DNA of 64,000 nt, taken from assembly GCF_014284275.1 (NCBI RefSeq), contig NZ_JACOFU010000006.1, forward strand, positions 1 to 64,000, read 5' to 3'. Made by a program: the position numbers and the translations under genes. Under the pieces are notes generated by a model. It made no database searches. It worked only from the letters and a program-made list of their open reading frames with translations, and was not told the DNA's origin. Numbering within the stretch: position 1 is the stretch's first letter; every line of letters begins with the position of its first letter. This DNA is from Affinundibacterium amnicola. Its GTDB lineage: Bacteria > Pseudomonadota > Gammaproteobacteria > Burkholderiales > Burkholderiaceae_D. This document shows positions 38,372 through 46,447 of this stretch, piece after piece.

Positions 38372-40045
38372 ATGACACAATCTGCATTTGAATTAAAGAT
38401 CGCCGATCAAGTACATGAATTTGAACAGATACACCGTTTAAATTATCGTACTTTTGTAGAGGAGATTCCACAACACGCGGCAAATGCCGAGCGTCGCTTA
38501 GTGGATCAGTTTCATGATGAAAATATCTACTACATCGCTTTGCAAGATGGTCGCTTGGTTGGCATGTTAACAGCACGTTCCGCACGTCCTTTTTCGTTGG
38601 ATAAAAAGATTGATAATCTGGATCAGTTCTTACCTGCATTAGCATCTGGTGAAAAGCAAAAAATTTGCGAAATTCGCTTACTAGCGGTTGAACCAGCTTA
38701 TCGTCACACTAGCGTGTTTGCGAAATTATTTCGCTTTGTTTTGGAAACCAGTTTACGAGAAGGCTTCACGCTGGCATTGGTATCAGCAACGGTGTTGCAA
38801 AAAAAATTGTATGCGAATATGGGATTTACACCATTTGCCGATTTAGTTGGTAAGCCCGGTGCGATGTATCAGCCCATGTATTTAGTCTTGTCTAACGCAT
38901 TGCATATGCAAAAGCGTTTACAGCGCAATCGTGTGCAGAATGATTGCGTACAAACAATTGCCACGCAAGCGTCCAACTTTCCCACGTCATTGAGCTTTTT
39001 GCCTGGGCCAGTGGAAATACACCCTCAGGTGCAAGCTGCATTTGCGCAAGCGCCGATATCACATAGGGCGGAAGATTTTCAAGAATTGTTGCACGCGACA
39101 AAACTACAGTTAAGTCAATTAATGGCGACGCGCGAGGTCGAGATTTTCCTTGGTAGTGGAACTTTGGCCAACGATGTTGTTGCTGCGCAGATTAAGCGTT
39201 TGGCTAGTGCCGGCGTGATTCTGGTGAATGGCGAATTTGGACAACGATTATGCGACCATGCCGAGCGATTTTCGCTTTGCTTTACGACGTTTCATGTTGA
39301 ATTTGGCAGGAGTTTTGAACTCAGTAAGTTGCGTGATTATCTCAAGGCGAATAATCCGGCATGGTTATGGATGACTCATTGTGAAACTTCTAGTGGCATT
39401 TTAAATCCGCTTGGCGAAATTCAAGCGCTGTGCGATGAATTGGAAATTAAACTATGTGTTGACTGTACCAGTTCGGTTGCTTGCGTTCCGGTCGATGCTA
39501 GTCGCGCTTATCTTGCAAGTACCGTGAGTGGAAAAGCGATTGGTGCCTACCCTGGATTATCCGTCGTCGCTTATTCACATGAGATCGAGAGCGATCAACA
39601 AATTCCGCGTTATCTAGATCTTGGTTATTACCGTGCCCAGGGCGGTGTTCCTTTCACGCATTCCTCTAATTTACTGGCAGCGCTACACCAAGCTTTGTGT
39701 TTGTTGGATACCAACCGCTATGATCAAATCGCAATTGCATCAGCACATATGCGCACTCAATTGCAGGATGCGGGAATTCAATTATTAAACCCTGCGCGAG
39801 AAAGCTCCCCGGCGGTTTTGACTGTGCAATTAGATCCTAGCGTCTCGTCGATCACTTGTGGTGATGCGATGGCAGATCGAGGCTTCTTGTTGAGTTATCG
39901 TAGTGGCTATTTGGTCAAGAGAAATTTACTGCAAATTTGTTTGATGGGACATACTAATCAGGCGCAACAAGATCAATTGCTTAAGCAATTGATGGCTTGC
40001 ATCCGTTCTTGTTCTGTATCTTGTTCTGCATACAGCGAAGTATAA
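38372..40045 (+). CDS. GNAT acyltransferase – class V aminotransferase fusion
   Basis: A 557-aa fusion. ATG 38372 is chosen because of AGGTGAGG just ahead. Residues 1–175 are a GNAT-type domain resembling N-acyl amino acid synthases/FeeM (IHRLNYRTFVEEIPQH, then EIRLLAVEPAYRHTSVFAKL). Residues about 205–545 are a fold-type I, class V aminotransferase: FLPGPVEIHPQVQAA at the start, SHRAEDF, GSGTLAND, a CVDCTSS strand and the likely PLP lysine in VSGKAIGAYPGLS, then GGVPFTHSS. The aminotransferase half resembles alanine-glyoxylate or 2-aminoethylphosphonate enzymes. Product unknown; an N-acylated amino compound is a reasonable guess. Confidence 0.78.
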   Translation: MTQSAFELKIADQVHEFEQIHRLNYRTFVEEIPQHAANAERRLVDQFHDENIYYIALQDGRLVGMLTARSARPFSLDKKIDNLDQFLPALASGEKQKICEIRLLAVEPAYRHTSVFAKLFRFVLETSLREGFTLALVSATVLQKKLYANMGFTPFADLVGKPGAMYQPMYLVLSNALHMQKRLQRNRVQNDCVQTIATQASNFPTSLSFLPGPVEIHPQVQAAFAQAPISHRAEDFQELLHATKLQLSQLMATREVEIFLGSGTLANDVVAAQIKRLASAGVILVNGEFGQRLCDHAERFSLCFTTFHVEFGRSFELSKLRDYLKANNPAWLWMTHCETSSGILNPLGEIQALCDELEIKLCVDCTSSVACVPVDASRAYLASTVSGKAIGAYPGLSVVAYSHEIESDQQIPRYLDLGYYRAQGGVPFTHSSNLLAALHQALCLLDTNRYDQIAIASAHMRTQLQDAGIQLLNPARESSPAVLTVQLDPSVSSITCGDAMADRGFLLSYRSGYLVKRNLLQICLMGHTNQAQQDQLLKQLMACIRSCSVSCSAYSEV

Positions 40046-40177
40046 AATGCCAATTACCATCGTCGCTGATAGTGGTATCTGACGACGGTCAAAGTTTGCC
40101 TGTTAAAATGCCATTTTTTTATTGCCATGAGTACTTGCTTCTTGGTGATCGTTTCTATTTTTGTATAAGGTGAACAT

Positions 40178-40729
40178 ATGGGCAACAGACTTTCAAAAAT
40201 CGCCACGCGCACCGGTGATGCTGGCACGACTGGATTAGGTGATGGCTCTCGCATCGATAAAGATGCTTTGCGCGTGCATGCCATGGGCGATGTCGATGAA
40301 TTAAATTCTCACATCGGCGCATTGATTTGTGAGGATATTCCTGAAGCGATGAAGCAGGAGCTATTTTCTATACAGCATGATTTGTTTGATATGGGCGGCG
40401 AATTGTGTATTCCTGGTTACACCATGATTACAGAGACACAAGTATTGCGTTTAGATGCCTTACTTGCCAAATACAATGCTGATTTACCACCATTAAAAGA
40501 TTTCATTTTGCCAGGTGGATCGCGCGCAGCATCGATGGCGCATGTGTGCCGTACAGTCTGTCGCCGTGCTGAACGAGCAATCGTTAGTGTTGGAAAAGCG
40601 GAACAAATCAATGAAGCGCCGCGTCAATATATGAACCGTTTATCGGATTTGTTGTTTGTCCTATCACGCGTATTAAATCGTTACGCTGGTGGTAGCGATA
40701 TCTTGTGGGAAAAAGAGCGTCAACGCTAG
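40178..40729 (+). CDS. Cob(I)alamin adenosyltransferase, PduO type
   Basis: Makes adenosylcobalamin from cob(I)alamin and ATP. The 183-aa protein has the ATP-binding N-terminus KIATRTGDAGTTGLGDGSRI, GDVDELNSHIG, and the family signature RTVCRRAERAIV with NRLSDLLFVLSR near the C-terminus. It suggests use of B12-dependent enzymes elsewhere in the genome. Appears monocistronic. Confidence 0.93.
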   Translation: MGNRLSKIATRTGDAGTTGLGDGSRIDKDALRVHAMGDVDELNSHIGALICEDIPEAMKQELFSIQHDLFDMGGELCIPGYTMITETQVLRLDALLAKYNADLPPLKDFILPGGSRAASMAHVCRTVCRRAERAIVSVGKAEQINEAPRQYMNRLSDLLFVLSRVLNRYAGGSDILWEKERQR

Positions 40730-40805
40730 TTTAATTTTGCTGCCTGTTTTATGATGACCATGTAATGTTGATGTGCGTCGTGGGAATGTAAAGCGGAGGT
40801 CGATT

Positions 40806-41378
40806 ATGCCAAAATGGTTAGAGCAGGCAGCTAAAAATGACTTAGAGATTCTCGAAGATGGTCAATGCCAGCTTTGTGGTTCTGATACTTTGCATGGCAT
40901 TACTGAATGCGTTTCCACAGCAGGGAAGATCACGCATAAGATCAGTCAGGAAAAAGGCATACAACATATGACGATTTTCTTATGTGTTGATGCCCACGCT
41001 TTACAGCACACGCTAATACATGGGCGTTGGAATAATCACTTTCATCTGGCGCGTTTGCATTTAATACTGCATGATCAAATTCAATGGAATTACGATCTCA
41101 CTAATGTGTTGAATGAAGTCTTAGATGCCTACAAAACACTGCATCCTGATGAACGTATTATCGATCCCGACGAGATTCACCGTTCCACAATCACAGTCAT
41201 TGATGTTGATGCTAGTCATGATGAAGACGAATATATTGCATTGGTCTGGCAATGGGCAGAGCAAGTGTATACATCTTTTGCTGACAGTCATCCGATAGCA
41301 CAGCGTTTAGCGGATTTGTTTAGGGATAGATGCGCAGAATCCGTCAGCAGCCAGATTGTTAATCAAGAGGCCTCATGA
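40806..41378 (+). CDS. DUF5946 family protein
   Basis: A 190-aa soluble protein. ATG 40806 is preferred as GGAGG (40795–40799) lies just ahead. Near the N-terminus is CQLCG, a likely metal-binding or redox pair, followed by a His-rich helical region (FLCVDAHALQHTLIHGRW). The function of the family is not known to me; the name is from similarity to DUF5946 proteins and is tentative. Confidence 0.6.
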   Translation: MPKWLEQAAKNDLEILEDGQCQLCGSDTLHGITECVSTAGKITHKISQEKGIQHMTIFLCVDAHALQHTLIHGRWNNHFHLARLHLILHDQIQWNYDLTNVLNEVLDAYKTLHPDERIIDPDEIHRSTITVIDVDASHDEDEYIALVWQWAEQVYTSFADSHPIAQRLADLFRDRCAESVSSQIVNQEAS

Positions 41379-41503
41379 TTGACTTTTTTTGCACGGGCAC
41401 ATCTGATGTTTCTTATATTCTGAACTCTTTTTGCATTAAGCAATTTCTCTTAAATCTGTCGCTTGATTAGCGGCAGGCATTCCTATTTTGCATACTGGTA
41501 TTC

Positions 41504-42865
41504 ATGCGTTTTTTTAAACCTCGTAGCACCTTTCTCGATCTTCCGGCGCATAGTTTATCGCCAGACGCAATTCAAATTCTTACGCATGCGGCAGACTTTA
41601 AGGCCTGTCTGTTAGAGCGTATCGCCGCGGCGAAACACAGAATTTACTTATGTAGCCTCTACCTGCAACACGATGAAGCTGGGCAGCAAATATTGGATGC
41701 TTTATACGCAGCAAAACAGGCGAATCCAGTACTAGAAATCGCGGTTTTTGTCGATTGGCATCGAGCACAGCGAGGGCTGATCGGAGAACAAAAAATTCCA
41801 GGTAAAGTCGCTGGCAATGCAGCATGGTATCAATCGCAAAGTGCTTTGCATGATGCCAGCATTCCGATTTACGGTGTGCCGATTCAAACTCGCGAATTGT
41901 TTGGTGTCTTGCATTTAAAAGGCTACGTGATTGATGATAGCGTGATCTACAGTGGTGCCAGTATTAATAATGTGTATTTGCAGCAGTCGGACAAGTATCG
42001 GCATGATCGGTATTGGGTGATTCAACATGCCGCATTGGCGAACAGCATGCTGTCTTGGATGCAGCAATACTTTTTGTCGTCTACTGCGGTTCATCGTTTA
42101 GATCAAAAAACACTGCCAGCCACGCGCGCGATCCGCGCTGATATCAGAAATCTACGCGAGCAATTGAAATCGGCTCCGTATGTGCTTCCGGGTGATACGA
42201 CGGTGAAAGCAGGTCAGCAACTGAATGTGACGAGCTTAGTGGGTGTCGGTAAAAACAATTTTCTGAATCGTCAGATTTGTCATTTACTCGCTGCCGCGCA
42301 ATCGGAAATTATTATCTGCACACCTTATTTCAATTTTCCTATCGCCATTACGCGAGAAGTTAATCGCGCACTCAAGCGCGGTGTGAAAGTACGCATCATC
42401 ATCGGTGATAAAACTGCGAATGATTTTTATATCCCGCCTGAACAAGGATTCAAAGCGATTGCCTGTCTACCATACTTGTATGAAATGAATTTGCGTCGCT
42501 TCGCCAAGAAACATCAAGCCGATATTGATACGCACCGTTTGCAAATTTGTTTGTGGAAGGATGTCGAAAATACCTACCATTTGAAGGGTATATGGATCGA
42601 TGATTTGTATACGCTAGTGACCGGAAACAATTTAAATCCACGGGCGTTTCGTCTTGATTTGGAAAACGCTTTGCTATTGACCGACCCGCAAGCAGAGTTA
42701 CTGCCACAACGTCAAGCGGAACTGGCTAGCATCATGCAGCATACTAGCCAAATTCAACATTATCGTGATTTAGAAAAATTGGCAGACTATCCCCCCAAAG
42801 TACGTCAATTACTCGGACGTCTAAGCCGTGTGCGTTTGGATCGTCTGGCTTATCGGGTGCTTTAA
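41504..42865 (+). CDS. pssA: CDP-diacylglycerol–serine O-phosphatidyltransferase (PLD-type)
   Basis: Makes phosphatidylserine from CDP-diacylglycerol and serine. The 453-aa protein is the size of E. coli PssA and has two phospholipase D motifs: HLKGYVIDD (H137, K139) and HLKGIWIDD (H359, K361), each followed by the SGASINN / TGNNLNPR signature. It binds the membrane peripherally and has no membrane helix. A cardiolipin-synthase role is less likely given its length and lack of N-terminal helices. Confidence 0.88.
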   Translation: MRFFKPRSTFLDLPAHSLSPDAIQILTHAADFKACLLERIAAAKHRIYLCSLYLQHDEAGQQILDALYAAKQANPVLEIAVFVDWHRAQRGLIGEQKIPGKVAGNAAWYQSQSALHDASIPIYGVPIQTRELFGVLHLKGYVIDDSVIYSGASINNVYLQQSDKYRHDRYWVIQHAALANSMLSWMQQYFLSSTAVHRLDQKTLPATRAIRADIRNLREQLKSAPYVLPGDTTVKAGQQLNVTSLVGVGKNNFLNRQICHLLAAAQSEIIICTPYFNFPIAITREVNRALKRGVKVRIIIGDKTANDFYIPPEQGFKAIACLPYLYEMNLRRFAKKHQADIDTHRLQICLWKDVENTYHLKGIWIDDLYTLVTGNNLNPRAFRLDLENALLLTDPQAELLPQRQAELASIMQHTSQIQHYRDLEKLADYPPKVRQLLGRLSRVRLDRLAYRVL

Positions 42866-42878
42866 TGATTGCATTGAG

Positions 42879-43274
42879 TTAGTTTTTTTCGAGCCCGATG
42901 ATTTCATAATGAAATACTTTGGCGATAATTTGCCAACGTTCATCTAAAAAAATTAAACTCAAAAAATCACTATAAAACTTTTCTGCAATTGCACATTCCA
43001 CATGCGCGACAGCAGTGGCGTGGCCTGCGGTTGTGATACTGATGATGCGATCATGTCTTGCCTCATCACGGCTGGCGGGTGAGATGCGCTGTGCGACTAT
43101 CGGAAAGTACTTTTCCATATCCAGATGCAGTAAGCTTCCGCTGGTAGCGCAGTAATAATTAGCCGCTGGATGAAACACCGCCTTTAGTTTATCTGTATCG
43201 CAAAAATACAGTGCATCAAAATAATCGTTAAGGCATTGGATGATCGCTGTGTGTGCTATGTGTGCTGTTTGCAT
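42879..43274 (-). CDS. NTF2-like (SnoaL/lumazine-binding) protein
   Basis: A 131-aa cone-shaped NTF2-fold protein, as shown by AIIQCLNDYFDALYFCD, FHPAANY and the last strands (FLSLIFLDERWQIIAKVFH). Members are dehydratases, isomerases or have no catalysis. It is the last of three minus-strand genes (GST, tautomerase, NTF2-like), 13 nt after the tautomerase stop, and probably part of a small detoxification or degradation cluster. Confidence 0.78.
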   Translation of the reverse strand: MQTAHIAHTAIIQCLNDYFDALYFCDTDKLKAVFHPAANYYCATSGSLLHLDMEKYFPIVAQRISPASRDEARHDRIISITTAGHATAVAHVECAIAEKFYSDFLSLIFLDERWQIIAKVFHYEIIGLEKN

Positions 43275-43287
43275 ATGTGCCTCACAA

Positions 43288-43491
43288 TCAATTCGGCTTC
43301 TTTCTAAGCTCAGTGACCGGAATGCCGCCTACCCCCCAGTTGTCTGTGTGGACTTCCTCAATAACGACAAATGTAGTGGCCGGATCTTTATTCAGGATGT
43401 TAACCAGTAACTCGGTTGCACCATGGATGAGAGCAGTTTTTTGGGCGACGCTGACGTTTTCATCGGTAACTTGTATCAGTACATACGGCAT
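43288..43491 (-). CDS. 4-oxalocrotonate tautomerase family protein
   Basis: A 67-aa tautomerase: after Met removal the catalytic Pro1 is exposed (MPYVLIQVTDENVS), and the FVVIEEV and GVGGIPV segments are typical of the family. Acts on enol/keto substrates, often in aromatic compound breakdown. Middle gene of the minus-strand cluster. Confidence 0.88.
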   Translation of the reverse strand: MPYVLIQVTDENVSVAQKTALIHGATELLVNILNKDPATTFVVIEEVHTDNWGVGGIPVTELRKKPN

Positions 43492-43561
43492 GTTGACTCC
43501 AGTTGCATAAAGATTGGTTTAGTGGGATTGAAAGAAACCGCGTTTGCTGAATATCGACTAT

Positions 43562-44167
43562 TTATCTCAAACCCTCAGCCTGAAGGGCAGCACTTACATG
43601 AGGACGTTGTTTGACTGTATCTAGGAAATGTTGTAACGGAGCTAGATCTGCCAGCTTGATATCGACAAATTGAGCCCAGCCACACACCACAAATAAATAG
43701 GCATCTGCGATTGTGAATTGCTCGCCAGTCAGGTAACTGTTGTCTTTTAGTTGTGCCGATACCCATTCCATTTTTTTGCGTAAGCCATTGCGGACGATAT
43801 CCTTATTGACTGTGTCGATGACTGGATGAAACAAAATCGAAAATGATTTATGTAACTCTGAGGTGATGTAGTTTTGCCACTCTAATACGCGATAACGTTG
43901 CAGTGTGTTTGTTGGCGGGAGAAGGCTGGTGTTTTGCGCTTGTTCAGCAAGATATTGTGCAATGATCGGACCTTCGCTTAGACGCTGTCCGTTAGCGAGC
44001 TCAAGTAAAGGTACCTGTCCCTTGGGGTTAATTTCATAATAGCTTTGTCCATCTGTGGTTTGGTGGCTGGCAAGATCGACCTTGTGTAAATCAAATGCTG
44101 TGCCAGTTTCACGTAAAATGATATGCGAGACCAAGGAGCATGCAGCTGGTGAGTAATAGAGTTTCAT
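43562..44167 (-). CDS. Glutathione S-transferase, beta class-like
   Basis: A 201-aa GST with the thioredoxin-like N-terminal domain (MKLYYSPAACSLVSHIILRE, with beta-class C10) and the helical C-terminal domain (YLTGEQFTIADAYLFVV, a conserved folding motif with Asp). Beta-class enzymes conjugate or reduce xenobiotics. First gene of the minus-strand cluster, divergent from a LysR regulator 182 nt away. Confidence 0.9.
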   Translation of the reverse strand: MKLYYSPAACSLVSHIILRETGTAFDLHKVDLASHQTTDGQSYYEINPKGQVPLLELANGQRLSEGPIIAQYLAEQAQNTSLLPPTNTLQRYRVLEWQNYITSELHKSFSILFHPVIDTVNKDIVRNGLRKKMEWVSAQLKDNSYLTGEQFTIADAYLFVVCGWAQFVDIKLADLAPLQHFLDTVKQRPHVSAALQAEGLR

Positions 44168-44252
44168 AACATTCCTTTTCTTGAAGAGTTCTTTTAGATC
44201 ATCTGTGTTTCTATCAACATGGATAACTGACGCAGATCGTAAGTGAAAAAGA

Positions 44253-44268
44253 ACAGTGCTTGAACTGT
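44253..44268. promoter_or_regulatory. Palindrome ACAGT-N6-ACTGT between GST and LysR genes
   Basis: ACAGT (44253–44257) and ACTGT (44264–44268) are inverted repeats in the divergent promoter region. Size and position fit a LysR-type recognition site, but this is a short match. Confidence 0.35.
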
Positions 44269-44349
44269 CTTCATAGAAGGACTGTTGTTACATCGTGTAA
44301 CTCTGCTTAAATGTAAACTACAGGTACTCGACTTGAATAATCGGAGCAA

Positions 44350-45288
44350 ATGATGCCCTTACAATTTAGTGATGTGATGCTTGGTAGCATAGAGTTGTTT
44401 TGTTTAGCGGCGGAATACGAGAGTTTTACGGAGGCGGCAAACCATGCAGGCTTAACGCCTGCAGCAGTGAGTCGTAATGTATTACGCCTAGAACAAAGGC
44501 TAGGTGTGAAATTGTTTGTTCGTACCACGCGCAAAATACGCTTAAGTGAAGCAGGTCGTAATTATTACCTACAGTGCAAGCACGCCTTGCAGCAGATTGT
44601 CGATGCAGAGAGAGAGGCTAGTGGTCAGCAGGTTATTCCAGCTGGCATATTGCGAGTTAGTATGCCGACACCGTTTGGGCATCATTTTCTTTTACCTTTA
44701 ATGCCAGCTTTTCTTCAAGCATATCCGCAAATCCAGTTAGATCTGCAATTGAGTAATTGGAATGTTGATTTCACTTCAGAAGGTTTTGATCTGGCTATAC
44801 GAGTAAGAGTGCCACCTGATTCTGGCATGATTGCGCGTAAATTAATCGACGCAGAACTGGTCGTTGTGGCTGCACCTGCGTATTTGCAACAACATGGTGC
44901 ACCAACTAGCTTAGAGCAATTGGCACAACATCAATGCATACAATTTATCTTGCCAAGTATAGGTCAAAATGTGATCTGGCAATTTAAGCGCGATGGTCAA
45001 GAATTAGATTGGCCTACGACCGGTTCGTATTCAATTTCTGATGATATTCTTGGAACGGTGAGCTTAGCCAAGCACGGTGCTGGTTTAATTCAAACTTATC
45101 GGTTCGTGGTAGAGGCTGAATTACAAAGCGGGCAGCTTTGCGAAGTCTTGCAGGAGTTTGGAGGACGTTCGCGTCCATTCTCTTTACTCTATCCACGCCA
45201 TCGACATATGCCAGCGCGATTAAGAGTATTTATTGACTTCTTGATGAAGGCATGTGAGACGCTAAGAAAGGAAAACACCAGCACTTGA
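44350..45288 (+). CDS. LysR family transcriptional regulator
   Basis: A 312-aa regulator with an N-terminal winged helix (FCLAAEYESFTEAANHAG, LTPAAVSRNVLRLEQRLG) and a periplasmic-binding-like effector domain (AGILRVSMPTPFGHHFLLP). GGAG at 44343–44346 fits ATG 44350 or, with better spacing, ATG 44353. Divergent from GST–tautomerase–NTF2, which it probably controls. Confidence 0.9.
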   Translation: MMPLQFSDVMLGSIELFCLAAEYESFTEAANHAGLTPAAVSRNVLRLEQRLGVKLFVRTTRKIRLSEAGRNYYLQCKHALQQIVDAEREASGQQVIPAGILRVSMPTPFGHHFLLPLMPAFLQAYPQIQLDLQLSNWNVDFTSEGFDLAIRVRVPPDSGMIARKLIDAELVVVAAPAYLQQHGAPTSLEQLAQHQCIQFILPSIGQNVIWQFKRDGQELDWPTTGSYSISDDILGTVSLAKHGAGLIQTYRFVVEAELQSGQLCEVLQEFGGRSRPFSLLYPRHRHMPARLRVFIDFLMKACETLRKENTST

Positions 45289-45354
45289 CACGCAGGTGCT
45301 GGCGTATGGCTTGAATCGCTTGAAGCTTAATTGACTAAGCAATGCAAGTTCAAT

Positions 45355-46257
45355 TTAATTGCGCAAAGTACGATTAAATAATTCCAGAGTTCTCGACCAC
45401 GCTAATGCAGCAGCAGTTTGATCAAAGCGCGGTGTCGTATCGTTATTAAAACCATGTTCTACACCTTCGTAGACAAAGCCTTGATATTTCACGCCAGCGG
45501 CTTTTAGCGCTTCTTCATGTTTAGGCCAGCCAGCAACCAAACGTGTATCCTTGCTCGCATGATGCACTAATACTTCGGCTTTAATGTTTGGCACCGCATC
45601 CAATGCTGGAGCGCCGCCATAGAAGGGAACCGCAGCGGCCAGATCAGGAATTTTAGTCGCCAAAAAGTTAGCGATAGCACCGCCATAGCAAAAGCCAACC
45701 ACGCCGACTTTACCGTTACCGCCAGCGATGGTTTTCAAGATGCCAGCCGCGGTGATGAAATCTTCACGCGTTTTCGCTTGATCGAGTTTTGGAAACAGTT
45801 CGCGCGCTTTATCTTCGGTGCCTGGATAGCCGCCCAATGGAAATAAAGCATCTGGCGCAAAGGCGATAAAGTTCTCTAATGCGACGCGACGTGCAACATC
45901 TTCAATGTGTGGATTCAAGCCGCGATTTTCATGCACTACCAACACTGTCGGCAGTGGACCTTTGGCGTTGGCAGGTTTGACTAAATAACCGCGTAAAGTA
46001 CCATAGCCATTCGGCGATGGATATTCAACATAAGTCGCAACGATACGCGCATCATCAGGTTTGATTTGTTGCGCCATGGCGAAGTTTGGACTTAATGCCA
46101 GCAATAAGCCTTCCGCGGTAACCGCGCCCGCTGCATATTTACCGGCTGAACTTAAGAAACCACGGCGGCTGATTCCACCATGCACATATTGATCAAATAA
46201 TTTCAGTACTTCTGGGTGAAAATCTTTGGCACTTTGTTTGGGAAATTCTTGTGACAT
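45355..46257 (-). CDS. Dienelactone hydrolase family protein, Tat-exported
   Basis: A 300-aa alpha/beta hydrolase from the ATG at 46257 (GGAG upstream). The N-terminal 70 residues hold a twin-arginine-type signal (ISRRGFLSSAGKYAAG, ending near NFAMAQ). The triad is visible: nucleophile Cys in GFCYGG, and His in GVEHGFNN; Cys at the nucleophile position marks dienelactone hydrolase-like enzymes. Export implies a substrate in the periplasm. Located 190 nt after the phytase gene on the same strand. Confidence 0.88.
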   Translation of the reverse strand: MSQEFPKQSAKDFHPEVLKLFDQYVHGGISRRGFLSSAGKYAAGAVTAEGLLLALSPNFAMAQQIKPDDARIVATYVEYPSPNGYGTLRGYLVKPANAKGPLPTVLVVHENRGLNPHIEDVARRVALENFIAFAPDALFPLGGYPGTEDKARELFPKLDQAKTREDFITAAGILKTIAGGNGKVGVVGFCYGGAIANFLATKIPDLAAAVPFYGGAPALDAVPNIKAEVLVHHASKDTRLVAGWPKHEEALKAAGVKYQGFVYEGVEHGFNNDTTPRFDQTAAALAWSRTLELFNRTLRN

Positions 46258-46447
46258 TCTTACTCTCCTCTTCAGTATTCGCATGGTTTGTTGAACGCGA
46301 AATTGGGTTCGCGCTCGTTACAATACACAGAAACATCCAAGCTTGCTTGGGAGTATGTGGAAATTGTTGACGAATATGAACAAGTCGACATCATTTCTCT
46401 GGATTGGATGTCGACTTCTGATCTGGCTTCCCAAACTTTACTGAATG

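Noticed and set aside
45278-45302. CCAGCAC/GTGCTGG inverted repeat at the end of the LysR gene as terminator
   Set aside because: It overlaps the stop codon and lacks a T run; may be incidental.
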